A stretch of 60,431 bases of DNA, from assembly GCA_022509105.1 (NCBI GenBank), contig JAFLTV010000010.1:2030-62460 (forward strand), in the 5' to 3' direction. Below are positions 1 to 11,455 of the stretch, piece by piece. Every line of letters starts with the position of its first letter. Position 1 is the stretch's first letter. This DNA is from Muribaculaceae bacterium. GTDB taxonomy: Bacteria; Bacteroidota; Bacteroidia; Bacteroidales; Muribaculaceae. The position numbers and the translations under genes are program-made. Under the pieces are notes generated by a model. That model saw only the letters and a list, made by a program, of their open reading frames with translations, did not search any database and was not told the DNA's origin.

Positions 1-2
1 GA

Positions 3-290
3 GTCATCACCGTAGACCTCAACAACCTTGACCTGGCGGCAGGCGACTACTCGCTGGTGATCGGCGAAGGTTATGTTGACGTAATCTCCGAAGACTATGA
101 ATACTGGGAATCAAATCCGGAAATCGTTTATGAATTTACAGTTGAAACTTCAGGAGTGAACGCCATTGGTATTGAAAAAGATGCTGCTATATATACTATC
201 CAGGGCGTGAAGGTCAATACTACTGATCTCAACAATCTGAACAACGGTATATATATTATCGGTGGCAAGAAAGTGGTTATCAGAAAGTAA
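3..290 (+). CDS. C-terminal end of a secreted protein with T9SS-type tail (partial)
   Basis: The reading frame is open from the window edge, so only the last 95 residues are visible and the start lies upstream. The final 40 residues have the layout of short Bacteroidales C-terminal sorting or anchoring tails: a YTIQGVKV-like strand, a turn with NLNNGIYII, then GGKKVVIRK and stop. In T9SS organisms such tails direct export across the outer membrane. The body of the protein is missing, so its function cannot be called. It is followed by a hairpin terminator and another gene with a similar tail. Confidence is good that it is coding and moderate for the T9SS assignment. Confidence 0.7.
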   Translation, partial: VITVDLNNLDLAAGDYSLVIGEGYVDVISEDYEYWESNPEIVYEFTVETSGVNAIGIEKDAAIYTIQGVKVNTTDLNNLNNGIYIIGGKKVVIRK

Positions 291-322
291 TCAATTAGCA
301 TTAAAATCTTTGAATAATAAGC

Positions 323-348
323 GAGGGCATATCCTTTGGTATGCCCTC
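323..348 (+). terminator. Rho-independent terminator after the partial secreted protein
   Basis: A perfect 9-bp stem (GAGGGCATA / TATGCCCTC) with an 8-nt loop is followed by a short T-rich run. It sits 33 nt after the stop codon of the first gene and 19 nt before the next start. Confidence 0.7.
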
Positions 349-366
349 CTTTATAAAAAAGAAATC

Positions 367-2109
367 ATGAAGAAACAATTAATATTTTCTTTTTTTACCT
401 TGCTGACGGCAGGAAGTGTAATTGCTCAACTTAATCCGGTGAAACAGCCTCTTCAATTTAATGCAAAAGAGAATGACAAGGTATTTTCCACCCGCGCAAG
501 TGATATCTCAGATGCCCCGGAATTAACGGATATTATCCTTGAAGCTGAGGGGAGAGAACAGAGTTTTCAGAGATATGGAGCCGGGTTTTTCCCTATGCAA
601 GGCACGGTTTATCAATATTTTGAAGACACCGACCCGTCTCCTTCAACTATAGTGTTTGGTTCGGATAACAAAACCATATATTTTAAAGATATAATGGATT
701 TTGGTTGGGACAGTTATGTTGTGGGAAGCATTGAAGGTTCTAAAATAACAGTCAAACTTCCCCAGACTTTATGTGAGGAAGTTTATATCTGGGCTGAAGA
801 ACCATATTATCATAATCTGTGTGGATTGACTCAAACCGGAGAAGGCGTAAACCTTGATTTCGCCTTAGATGAATCTATTACGGAAGTGACTTATACCATT
901 GGAGATGACGGTTCAATAAAATTAGATCCGCTTCCTGAAGGAAAAGCCTTGGGTCTAATGACATATTTTATTGGCAAGGAATATGATGATCCGGAAGATG
1001 AAAATTCAGATTACACCTTGAAATGGTTAGACTATTGGTCGGGAGCGGCAGATTACGCGCAAAACTTTGTTCCTATGGCTGTAGAACTTATTGAAATGCC
1101 AAAAGATATAGAGCCAACCACCTATTATTGTGCAATCGATGGGTATAATTATCCGGTTGATGTCGCTATTGATGGCAACTATATGTATATCCAAGGTTTT
1201 GGCGATTCTCCTTTTATCTCAAATCTTGTATTGAGAGCCACTATCGAGGGAGATAAAGCTTACATCCCTCAAAATCAATATATCGGTGTTTATAAGTTGG
1301 ACAATGAGATGATATCCACAAAATGTGGATATCTTAAAGGAAACAATATAATCTATGAAAACGACGATGTGAATTTTGAATTTACAATAGATTCTGATAG
1401 AAAATTCCTTGAAGCCATCGATAAAGACCTGTATCTCTGTTTAGTTTACATGAATCAGTTTGATAGCAACGGCCAGAACGGTTTGTTGGGCTACTATAAG
1501 AATTTCTATTTGATTTATCAGGATTCTTACCCCGGAGTACCATCAAATCCTTTGGATCTGTTCTACAGCGATATGTTCTATGAGGATTATGGCTACTATT
1601 CATTCGGTTTTACAATGTCGGCTATTTCAACTGCCAATAATATTCTGCTCACCGGCAATCTCTACTATAGTATCTATATAGACGGTGAACTTGAATTATT
1701 TGAGTATGATCCTGACGGCTGGCCATATTCACACTATTATATGTTGCCGGAACCTACAACGGAAGTGCCTTTCATGTTTACCAATGACAATGACTTGGAT
1801 ATTTGGAGTCCGACAGACCGTCAGGTAGGTATTTATTATGAAGGCGTATCAACTGTTGGAGTACAGGGCATTTATTACTATGATGATCAACGCACCTGCA
1901 GCGATATAGTGACGCTTGATGTGGAGACCGGTGAAGTTACAACTACTCCGGCCGGAGTGGATACTCTCATTAATACTGCTGACGTAGTTAAGACTGAATA
2001 TATTGATCTGAACGGTAGAAAAGTAACTAATCCTCAAGCCGGTATTTTCATCAAGAAATCGGTTCTTTCCAACGGAAGAATAATTACATCCAAAGTTGTG
2101 AGAAAATAA
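367..2109 (+). CDS. Secreted protein of unknown function with T9SS-type C-terminal tail
   Basis: 580 residues. I chose the ATG at 367 because it opens a clean signal peptide (MKKQLIFSFFTLLTAGSVIA, cleavage near Q21). The frame extends upstream but through the preceding terminator. The body is acidic and rich in Tyr, Asp and aromatic residues, with no family I recognise; it looks like a beta-rich extracellular protein. The last 45 residues carry YIDLNGRKVTNPQAGIFI and a closing KVVRK, resembling the short Bacteroidales sorting tail of the preceding gene. A T9SS core operon lies 34 kb away in the same window. Export is inferred; function is unknown. Confidence 0.8.
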   Translation: MKKQLIFSFFTLLTAGSVIAQLNPVKQPLQFNAKENDKVFSTRASDISDAPELTDIILEAEGREQSFQRYGAGFFPMQGTVYQYFEDTDPSPSTIVFGSDNKTIYFKDIMDFGWDSYVVGSIEGSKITVKLPQTLCEEVYIWAEEPYYHNLCGLTQTGEGVNLDFALDESITEVTYTIGDDGSIKLDPLPEGKALGLMTYFIGKEYDDPEDENSDYTLKWLDYWSGAADYAQNFVPMAVELIEMPKDIEPTTYYCAIDGYNYPVDVAIDGNYMYIQGFGDSPFISNLVLRATIEGDKAYIPQNQYIGVYKLDNEMISTKCGYLKGNNIIYENDDVNFEFTIDSDRKFLEAIDKDLYLCLVYMNQFDSNGQNGLLGYYKNFYLIYQDSYPGVPSNPLDLFYSDMFYEDYGYYSFGFTMSAISTANNILLTGNLYYSIYIDGELELFEYDPDGWPYSHYYMLPEPTTEVPFMFTNDNDLDIWSPTDRQVGIYYEGVSTVGVQGIYYYDDQRTCSDIVTLDVETGEVTTTPAGVDTLINTADVVKTEYIDLNGRKVTNPQAGIFIKKSVLSNGRIITSKVVRK

Positions 2110-2146
2110 ATTGAAGATTATTTCAGACCAACAAAACTCTTAATAA

Positions 2147-2187
2147 AAGGGGATGTGTCAAAATTAATTATTTGGACACATCCCCTT
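2147..2187 (-). terminator. Strong terminator at the end of the thi operon
   Basis: A perfect 13-bp stem (AAGGGGATGTGTC and its complement) around a 15-nt loop lies between the secreted protein gene and thiH. Reading on the minus strand the stem is followed by TTTTATT, fitting termination of the thiamine operon. It may also slow transcripts from the + strand. Confidence 0.75.
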
Positions 2188-2215
2188 AAGCCATAAAAAA
2201 CTCATTACAGTCCGA

Positions 2216-5145
<2,930 letters not shown>

Positions 5146-5922
5146 TTAATCCAGGAATGAGGTGAGGGGAGAGGTGGCAACGGCCTGTTTGGCTGTCTTT
5201 CCTAATCCTGCAAGATATCCTTTCCTGCCTGCTATTACGGCAAGTTTGAAAGCTTCCGCCATTTCTATGGGATTTCCGGCTATGGCAATTGCGGTGTTGA
5301 CTAAGACGGCATCTGCCCCCATTTCAAGAGCCGCGGCTGCATGAGAGGGAGCTCCAAGTCCGGCATCAATCACAACAGGCACTTCAGCCTGCTCAATTAT
5401 AATTTCAAGCATATCGCGAGTCACGAGTCCGCGGTTTGAGCCGATTGGTGCTCCAAGCGGCATGACTGCGGCAGCTCCCGCCTCTTCAAGGCGCTTGCAA
5501 AGCACCGGGTCGGCCTGCACGTATGGTAAGACTGTAAATCCATCATTTGCCAAAGCTTCTGTAGCTTCCAACGTTTCTATAGGATCCGGCATAAGGTAGC
5601 GTGGATCGGGATGAATTTCCAATTTAATGAAATCGGTGTGAAAAATTTCACGGCTCATCTGAGCTGCCAATATGGCTTCTTTTGCATTCCTGACGCCGGA
5701 TGTATTGGGGAGCAGCTGCACATGATCGCGGTTTATATGCGTCAGCATATCGTCGGTTGCCTCATTCATCAGGTTTACGCGTTTCATAGCCACCGTGATC
5801 ATCTGAGAATCTGAAGCCACTATGCTTTCAAGCATAAGTTCGGAGGAAGGAAATTTACCGGTGCCCACGAATAGGCGTGAAGTAAATTCCCTCTTGCCGA
5901 TTTTTAATTTATCTTCCATCAT
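5146..5922 (-). CDS. thiG: Thiazole synthase ThiG
   Basis: 258 residues, the usual family length. ThiG builds the thiazole phosphate ring from deoxyxylulose 5-phosphate, dehydroglycine from ThiH and sulfur carried on ThiS thiocarboxylate. The Schiff-base lysine is most likely K100 in [14 protein letters not shown], and the phosphate-binding segments [10 protein letters not shown] and [17 protein letters not shown] are intact. Its start overlaps the end of thiE by 4 nt (ATGA type), indicating coupled translation. Confidence 0.96.
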   Translation of the reverse strand: MMEDKLKIGKREFTSRLFVGTGKFPSSELMLESIVASDSQMITVAMKRVNLMNEATDDMLTHINRDHVQLLPNTSGVRNAKEAILAAQMSREIFHTDFIKLEIHPDPRYLMPDPIETLEATEALANDGFTVLPYVQADPVLCKRLEEAGAAAVMPLGAPIGSNRGLVTRDMLEIIIEQAEVPVVIDAGLGAPSHAAAALEMGADAVLVNTAIAIAGNPIEMAEAFKLAVIAGRKGYLAGLGKTAKQAVATSPLTSFLD

Positions 5923-6545
5923 TCGGTCGTCTTTGGCAAGAGGTCAAGGAATCTTTTTGTAGCCTTCACTATATCGTCGGAATGAGCAATCGCACCACTT
6001 ACAGCCACACCGTTAACCCCGGCTTCAAGAAGCGGCAGAACATCATCAGGTGTTATTCCTCCTACAGCCACATGAGGAATCAAAATTTGTTTTTCCTCCA
6101 TTTCATAGCATATTTTTCGGATTCCATCGAGTCCTAACACCGGAGCGAGGTTCTCTTTTGTCTCAGTATCAGCATAAGGCCCGATGCCGTAATAATCTAT
6201 ATCAAGGTTGGAGACGGCGGCTACGTCGGCAAAAGTATTGGCAGTGACACCAATTACAGCAGCTGCACCAAGAATCATTCTGGCCTTGCTTGCCGGCATA
6301 TCTTCTTTGCCGAGGTGTACTCCTCCAACATTCAGTTCTTTCGCTAACTCCACGCGGTCATTGAGTAAAAGGAAAGTGCCCGTTTCAATACATTTCGGCT
6401 TAATGGCTTCCACAACTTTCTTAATTTCTTCATCTGAAGCATCTTTCATACGGATCTGCACCCAACGGCAGCCTCCTTCGATAACTCCCAAAACCTGGTC
6501 AACGACCGGAGTCTTTGCTTTGGTATTAGTAATGAATTGTAGCAT
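5919..6545 (-). CDS. thiE: Thiamine phosphate synthase ThiE
   Basis: 208 residues. ThiE joins hydroxymethylpyrimidine diphosphate with thiazole phosphate to make thiamine phosphate. Family motifs are intact: VQIRMK at 29-34, LNDRVELA at 61-68, [11 protein letters not shown] at 74-84 and a C-terminal AVGGI phosphate loop. It is the better ThiE candidate of two related genes here; the shorter neighbour upstream has altered substrate-binding residues. It overlaps thiG by 4 nt. Confidence 0.94.
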   Translation of the reverse strand: MLQFITNTKAKTPVVDQVLGVIEGGCRWVQIRMKDASDEEIKKVVEAIKPKCIETGTFLLLNDRVELAKELNVGGVHLGKEDMPASKARMILGAAAVIGVTANTFADVAAVSNLDIDYYGIGPYADTETKENLAPVLGLDGIRKICYEMEEKQILIPHVAVGGITPDDVLPLLEAGVNGVAVSGAIAHSDDIVKATKRFLDLLPKTTE

Positions 6546-6628
6546 AATTTTTATATTTTAGTTTATTTTATTAATCTATATAAATATTCTTTATTTCCTT
6601 TTTCCTCTTTTTTGTATGAGGATTTCCC

Positions 6629-6648
6629 TTAACTGTCAATACAGTTAA
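6629..6648 (-). other. 8-bp inverted repeat between the two ThiE-like genes
   Basis: TTAACTGT and ACAGTTAA flank a 4-nt loop, overlapping the stop codon of the ThiE/TenI-like gene. No U-run follows on the minus strand, so it is not a classical terminator. It could be an mRNA-processing or stability hairpin in the 99-nt gap before thiE. Confidence 0.35.
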
Positions 6649-7196
6649 TTCCTATGGTCTTCACCATTGAAAAAATGTGATAACAAAGCTGCGCCATAAA
6701 AACCCAATTCCTTAAGAAATTGATATTTTTCGGGCGTTACTCCACCCAAGGCAATCACATTCCTTCTTTCTTTTAAAACATTTCTCAACATGTCATGGTT
6801 GAAGGCAGCTTTATATCCCTTCTTTGAAATAGAATCAAAAATAGGAGAGAGAGTGACATAATCATATCGTGCCGCTCCTTTAAGTTCTTCAATTGAATGC
6901 ATCGACCGGCTCACACTCATAGGATTGCCGGAAACAACAGGATTTCTGGAATTCAGATGTATGCCGGCAAGTTTAAATTTTTCAGTGAGTTCGAAATGAT
7001 CATGAATTTTCAACCGCGGATGGTATTCTTCCGGTATCTTCTCTATCAGGTTTTCAATATCCTTAGAATTGCTTCCCGGTTTTCGCAAATGAATTATATC
7101 AGTCCTTCCTTGTTTCAAAATATCAATAATCATCTTGACCTCATCCTCAAAAAAATCAGGCCTTGTGATTGCAATTATCTTGAATGAATCGCCCAT
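6645..7196 (-). CDS. ThiE/TenI-family protein, probably TenI-like
   Basis: 183 residues, a short TIM-barrel relative of ThiE. Recognisable segments are IIHLRKP at 35-40, LKIHDHFEL at 62-70, AGIHLNSRNP at 77-86, VTLSPIFDS, and VIALGGVTPEK near the C terminus. The ThiE LNDRVELA motif is replaced by KIHDHFEL and the HLGKED motif by HLNSRNP, so synthase activity is doubtful. TenI, the thiazole tautomerase, belongs to the same fold and is the better analogy. It lies between thiS and thiE in the TPP-controlled operon, so a thiamine role is well supported; the exact reaction is not. Confidence 0.8.
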   Translation of the reverse strand: MGDSFKIIAITRPDFFEDEVKMIIDILKQGRTDIIHLRKPGSNSKDIENLIEKIPEEYHPRLKIHDHFELTEKFKLAGIHLNSRNPVVSGNPMSVSRSMHSIEELKGAARYDYVTLSPIFDSISKKGYKAAFNHDMLRNVLKERRNVIALGGVTPEKYQFLKELGFYGAALLSHFFNGEDHRN

Positions 7197-7200
7197 GGGT

Positions 7201-7404
7201 TTATCCCCCGAAAGCAGCCGAGATGACAGTGACTCTCATAAGGTCTTGAAGATTCTTAACAGGCCAGTCTTTTTTGAGCAACAGTTTGTCATTTATAGCC
7301 ACAGCTGTTCCCTGTTCGCTTATATTCTTCCATTTGAGAAGATCCTCGACTGTCATATAATCATTGGGTAGGTCAATAAGTTCGTTGTTGAGATAAATCT
7401 TCAT
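7201..7404 (-). CDS. thiS: Sulfur carrier protein ThiS
   Basis: 67 residues with a ubiquitin-like beta-grasp pattern and the obligatory Gly-Gly C terminus (SAAFGG). The terminal carboxylate is adenylated by ThiF, converted to a thiocarboxylate, and donates sulfur to ThiG. It overlaps the end of thiD by 4 nt and is followed after 4 nt by the TenI-like gene. No thiF is present in the operon, so its activating enzyme must be encoded elsewhere. Confidence 0.93.
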   Translation of the reverse strand: MKIYLNNELIDLPNDYMTVEDLLKWKNISEQGTAVAINDKLLLKKDWPVKNLQDLMRVTVISAAFGG

Positions 7405-8234
7405 ACACGGTAATTATTTATATTTAGGGGTCCGTAAGCTGAATTTCCAAGAGAGTAATTACAACTCGCGGAAATTATTTCAAATATTTTTTTCGATGTT
7501 TTCATGAAAGCATCTTGAAGAGGAAATCCTAATCCTAAAAACGAAGCAAGCAATGATGCGTAGACGCATCCTGTGCCATGGAGATTTTTACATTCTATCC
7601 GGGGATGTGTTGTTTTTGCAACAACTACAGAACTGTCGAAATAATCTGCGAGGATATCTGTAACTTCTTCATTTTCGGAATGTCCTCCCTTTAAAGCCAC
7701 AGCATTCGTATTCCAAAGCCTCAAAAGAATAATTGCAATTTCAATAGGATTGGTAATATTTTTTAATCCGCTTGTCTCAAGAAATTGTGTCGCCTCCTTG
7801 AGATTGGGAGTTACAACAGTCGCAAAAGGAAAAATATTTTGACCGTAGAAATCAATTATAATTTCGTTCTCCTCCGAGAGATTTCCTCCCGATGAAGCTT
7901 TCATAACCGGATCCACCACCACGGGAATCTCACCAAATAAGTTTCTGATAAATTCGGAAACCACCCCGGCATTTTCAAGGGAGCCAAGCATGCCTATTTT
8001 AACAGCGTCTGGCATCACTTCATTAACGACGGCATTAATTTGTTGCTCAAGTATTTCAGAAGTTATAGGATTGACGGCCATTACTCCATGGGAGTTTTGA
8101 GCAGTTATAGCCGTTATCGCTGTCATTACATGAACGCCACAGCTTATTCCGGCCCGAATATCAGCTTGGATTCCTGCCCCTCCGCAGGGATCTGATCCAC
8201 CGATAGTCAATAGTGTTTTTAAAGTTTGCGACAT
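7401..8234 (-). CDS. thiD: Hydroxymethylpyrimidine/phosphomethylpyrimidine kinase ThiD
   Basis: 277 residues. ThiD phosphorylates hydroxymethylpyrimidine twice to give the diphosphate used by ThiE. The ribokinase-fold signatures are visible: LTIGGSDPCGGAGIQAD at 9-25, VVDPVMKASSG near 107-116, and the anion-hole HGTGC at 219-223. It is the first gene of the operon. The ATG directly follows the T-run of the riboswitch terminator, leaving no room for a usual ribosome binding site; the start matches the family N terminus, so it is probably correct. Confidence 0.95.
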   Translation of the reverse strand: MSQTLKTLLTIGGSDPCGGAGIQADIRAGISCGVHVMTAITAITAQNSHGVMAVNPITSEILEQQINAVVNEVMPDAVKIGMLGSLENAGVVSEFIRNLFGEIPVVVDPVMKASSGGNLSEENEIIIDFYGQNIFPFATVVTPNLKEATQFLETSGLKNITNPIEIAIILLRLWNTNAVALKGGHSENEEVTDILADYFDSSVVVAKTTHPRIECKNLHGTGCVYASLLASFLGLGFPLQDAFMKTSKKIFEIISASCNYSLGNSAYGPLNINNYRV

Positions 8235-8260
8235 AAAAAAATCCGCTTTTGATAGCGGAT
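8235..8260 (-). terminator. Riboswitch expression platform: terminator abutting the thiD start
   Basis: On the minus strand a 6-bp stem (ATCCGC / GCGGAT) with an 8-nt loop is followed immediately by six T and then the thiD ATG. It lies about 25 nt after the TPP aptamer, the position expected for a ligand-controlled terminator. Confidence 0.75.
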
Positions 8261-8286
8261 AAACGGAAAAAGGTCTTTAAGCAAAT

Positions 8287-8360
8287 GAAGCTCCCTTCAT
8301 CGGCATTATCCGCATCAGGTTCACAGGGTATAATCTCAGCCTTATCAGCACCCCTGCTTC
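8287..8360 (-). promoter_or_regulatory. TPP (THI-box) riboswitch aptamer
   Basis: The minus strand carries the diagnostic THI-box blocks in order: GGGGTGC, GGCTGAGA, ACCCTGTGAACCTGATGCGG and ATAATGCCGATGAAGGGA. The closing stem P1 is GAAGC with GCTTC at the two ends. It precedes a full thiamine operon, so thiamine pyrophosphate very likely represses thiD to thiH through the downstream terminator. Confidence 0.97.
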
Positions 8361-8365
8361 TTTTG

Positions 8366-8397
8366 CAAATTTAAATCAAATGTATCAAATTATCAAA
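8366..8397 (-). promoter_or_regulatory. Bacteroidetes consensus promoter of the thi operon
   Basis: On the minus strand TTTG (8397-8394) is followed after 20 nt by TAAATTTG (8373-8366), a full match to the Bacteroidetes -33/-7 consensus. Transcription would start near 8360, right at the first base pair of the riboswitch P1 stem. Confidence 0.8.
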
Positions 8398-8405
8398 TTA
8401 TATTT

Positions 8406-8552
8406 TTAATGATTTACCTCCCTTTTTGCTTTTTCGATAGACATTGTTTCGGGAGTAAAATAGGTGTATGTTCCTGTTACTTTCTTGATATCTGAGGCAA
8501 ATGTGGAAGATGCGGCCAACAATAATACCATTATGAAATATAATTTTTTCAT
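8406..8552 (-). CDS. 48-residue exported peptide, coupled to ligA; possible truncated gene
   Basis: An ORF of 48 codons starts inside the ligA stop codon (ATGA overlap) and has a good AAGGAG site 6 nt upstream, within ligA. The product starts with a clear signal peptide ([19 protein letters not shown], cleavage near residue 19-20), followed by only 28 residues ([20 protein letters not shown] to the end) with an EKAKRE stretch. From memory, this tail resembles the mature N terminus of longer Bacteroidales exported proteins that begin with a TYTYxxPE...EEAKR segment. That suggests the remnant of a deleted gene, since the next bases are the thi promoter. It could also be a real small secreted peptide. 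Coding status is likely; function is unknown. Confidence 0.6.
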   Translation of the reverse strand: MKKLYFIMVLLLAASSTFASDIKKVTGTYTYFTPETMSIEKAKREVNH

Positions 8553-10570
8553 TCTTTCTCCTTTTGAATCATTTTGAGAAATTCATCTTCTGAAATAATT
8601 GGTATTCCAAGTTTTTCACATTTTTCTTTTTTTGCCGGCCCCATATTCTCTCCGGCAAGCACAAAACTTGTATTTTTAGAAATACTTCCGGCATTTTTTC
8701 CGCCCTCTCTTTCTATTATTTCTTTATATTCATCGCGGGAATGATGAGTGAATGTGCCTGAAATCACAATTGTTTTCCCTTCCAGAGCATCACCTGCCGG
8801 CGCGAGTTTGTCTTCGGAAACCGACATCTGCACCCCGGCATCTTTTAATCTTTTAATATTATCAATATTGACGGGATCGCGTAGGAAATCATAAATGCCT
8901 TTAGCGATTGTTGGCCCTATATCCTGTAGTGCAGTCAGCTCCTCCACACTCATGCTCTGCATATTTTCCATAGTTTTTACACCGAGAGCCAGACGCTTGG
9001 CTGTGGTTTCACCCACATTAGGAATAGAAAGAGCATAAACGACACGTTCGAAAGGCACTTTCTTTGAATCTTCTATACCTTGTATAATTTTAGCTGCTGT
9101 TTTCTCTCCGATTCTTTCCAAAGCCTCAAGCTTTTCCTGTGTAAGATCATAGAGGTCTGCAATTCTTTCAACAAGGCCGCAATCAAAGAGCAATTCTGCA
9201 GTTTCCTCTCCAATGCCGTCAATATTCATCATCCTTCTTGCACAGAAATGTTCGATTTTGCCGGTTATCTGCGGCCGACAGCCATATCGGTTGGGACAGA
9301 CCCAAGCGGCATCTCCATATATTTTTACTAATCCTGTGCCACATACCGGACATTTTGTCACAAAATGTATTTTCTCCGCACCCGGTGCTCTTTGGGATTC
9401 ATCCACTCCCGTAATTTTCGGTATGATTTCTCCTCCTTTCTCTACATAAAGCCAGTCTCCCTGATGGATATCAAGTTCTTGAATTATGTCATCGTTATGT
9501 AATGAGGCTCGTTTTACAATTGTTCCGGATAATAATACCGGTTCAAGATTCGCTACCGGTGTTACTATTCCCATACGCCCAGTTTCAAAAGATACGAAAC
9601 GCAATTGTGTGCAGGCATTCTCAGGATTAAACTTATATGCTATAGCCCAGCGGGGAGATTTTGCAGTGTAACCCAAATTGAGTTGCTGTCGTAAGGAGTT
9701 TACTTTGAAAACAAGACCATCGGTTGCTACCGGAAGTTCCTTACGGTGGATATCCCAATAAGCGATATACTCATCCACTTCTTCCAATGTGTTGAGCAAT
9801 TTCATTGCAGATGAAACCTTAAACCCCCATGAGCGAGCTGCCAGCATATTGTCGAAATGATTATCAAATGGGAGATTGTCACCGAGAAGAGAATAGAAAC
9901 GAGCATCAAGATGACGCTTGGCCACTTCCCCCGATTTTCTCATTTTTAATGTGCCTGAAGCCGCATTTCTGGGATTTGCAAATAACGGTTCTTCATTATA
10001 GGCCCTCTCGGCATTCAGCTTCTCAAAAACTTCCCATGGCATAAGGATTTCACCACGTATTTCAAAAAGGTCAGGCCAATCTCCAGGCTGAAGTTTCAAG
10101 GGGATACTCTTGATAGTTTTCACATTTGCTGTTACATCGTCACCCTGGGTTCCGTCTCCTCGAGTCACGGCTCTTTCCAGCATCCCGTTACGATAGGTCA
10201 ATGAAATTGACACTCCGTCAAATTTCATTTCTCCGACTATGCTGAAGCTTTCACCTTCCAGAGCTTTCTTCACCCTGTCAAACCATTCATCAACCTCCTG
10301 TATGGAATAGGAATTTGATAGAGACATCATAGGGCGTTCATGAGTCACATGTTCAAAATCCTTGCTGAGATCCGATCCTACTCTTTGCGTAGGAGATAAT
10401 GGATCTGAAAATTGAGGATATTCCTGTTCAAGGGCCTCAAGTTCCTTCATAAGCATATCAAATTCCTTGTCGGAAATTTCAGGGTTGTTCAGAATATAAT
10501 AATTATGATTATGCCTGTGAAGTTCTTTTCTAAGTTCTTCAATTTTTTTGCCGGCTTCCTGAGTAGTCAT
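8549..10570 (-). CDS. ligA: NAD-dependent DNA ligase LigA
   Basis: 673 residues. It seals nicks during replication and repair using NAD. The adenylation lysine is K116 in MKFDG. The zinc finger cysteines are C407, C410, C425 and C431, followed by helix-hairpin-helix repeats ([35 protein letters not shown]) and a C-terminal BRCT domain at about 590-673. I start at the ATG at 10570, because the upstream extension to 10612 would need a TTG codon and the family begins a few residues before [14 protein letters not shown]. It lies downstream of truA and overlaps a 48-residue peptide gene. Confidence 0.96.
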   Translation of the reverse strand: MTTQEAGKKIEELRKELHRHNHNYYILNNPEISDKEFDMLMKELEALEQEYPQFSDPLSPTQRVGSDLSKDFEHVTHERPMMSLSNSYSIQEVDEWFDRVKKALEGESFSIVGEMKFDGVSISLTYRNGMLERAVTRGDGTQGDDVTANVKTIKSIPLKLQPGDWPDLFEIRGEILMPWEVFEKLNAERAYNEEPLFANPRNAASGTLKMRKSGEVAKRHLDARFYSLLGDNLPFDNHFDNMLAARSWGFKVSSAMKLLNTLEEVDEYIAYWDIHRKELPVATDGLVFKVNSLRQQLNLGYTAKSPRWAIAYKFNPENACTQLRFVSFETGRMGIVTPVANLEPVLLSGTIVKRASLHNDDIIQELDIHQGDWLYVEKGGEIIPKITGVDESQRAPGAEKIHFVTKCPVCGTGLVKIYGDAAWVCPNRYGCRPQITGKIEHFCARRMMNIDGIGEETAELLFDCGLVERIADLYDLTQEKLEALERIGEKTAAKIIQGIEDSKKVPFERVVYALSIPNVGETTAKRLALGVKTMENMQSMSVEELTALQDIGPTIAKGIYDFLRDPVNIDNIKRLKDAGVQMSVSEDKLAPAGDALEGKTIVISGTFTHHSRDEYKEIIEREGGKNAGSISKNTSFVLAGENMGPAKKEKCEKLGIPIISEDEFLKMIQKEKE

Positions 10571-10642
10571 AGGCTTTTCTTGTTGATTATGGTTATAATG
10601 GAGGGTTGACAATGAATATGATGTAAGTATATTCAGATACTA

Positions 10643-11425
10643 TTAGCTGTGTATATATGGATAGGTGATATCCCATAAAAACAGAGCGTTGGGCGGCATA
10701 GAGGTTCCTGCAGAACAACGGTTGCGCTCATCGACAATCTCTTTGAAGTCGTTTATCGAGATTTTATTTCTACCAACTTCTACAAGAGTGCCAACGATTG
10801 CTCTGACCATATTGCGCAAAAACCGGTCGGCGGTTATTGTGAAAACTATACCATCTTTTAGGGTTCCCATAAAGTCGCTTCCTTCTTTATCCTTGTATAA
10901 TGGTAGCCAATATGCTTCCCTGACATCACATATATTTGTTTTTACATCGGAATGGAGTTTTGCAAAAGAGGTGAAGTCTGACACTCCTTTCAAGATTTCT
11001 GCAGCCTCATTCATTTTTTCGATTGACAGAAATGATGGCGACTGCCAATACAGCTCCTTGAGAAAGGGATTTTTTTCAAAACCTATAAAATATTTATAAG
11101 TCCTCGATGTTGCGTCAAAACGGGCATGTGCATCCTCAGGGACAGGATAAAGTTCATGAATAGCGATATCTTTACCTATAAGCCGGTTGAGGGATAACAG
11201 AAATCTCTTTTTATCCTCAATCGTTTCTGGGTAATCAAAATGTGAAAACATTATTCTGGCATGCACTCCCGTATCTGTTCTTCCGGCCCCTGTGATAGAT
11301 ATTGGTTGCCGCAGAATAGTGCTTAGCGCTTTTTCTATGGTTTCCTGCACACTGACGGCATTAGGCTGACTTTGCCAGCCGTGAAAATTCATGCCGTTGT
11401 ATGATAGTTTCAGGAAATAACGCAT
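10643..11425 (-). CDS. truA: tRNA pseudouridine(38-40) synthase TruA
   Basis: 260 residues, the usual length. TruA isomerises uridines 38-40 in the tRNA anticodon arm. The catalytic aspartate is D51 in the motif GAGRTDTGVHA, and the C-terminal segment FLRNMVRAIVGTLVEVGRNK is typical. It lies 30 nt downstream of speA and 72 nt upstream of ligA, all on the minus strand. Confidence 0.95.
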   Translation of the reverse strand: MRYFLKLSYNGMNFHGWQSQPNAVSVQETIEKALSTILRQPISITGAGRTDTGVHARIMFSHFDYPETIEDKKRFLLSLNRLIGKDIAIHELYPVPEDAHARFDATSRTYKYFIGFEKNPFLKELYWQSPSFLSIEKMNEAAEILKGVSDFTSFAKLHSDVKTNICDVREAYWLPLYKDKEGSDFMGTLKDGIVFTITADRFLRNMVRAIVGTLVEVGRNKISINDFKEIVDERNRCSAGTSMPPNALFLWDITYPYIHS

Positions 11426-11455
11426 TCCTATAATTATGTGATGTTGCCGGTATGG

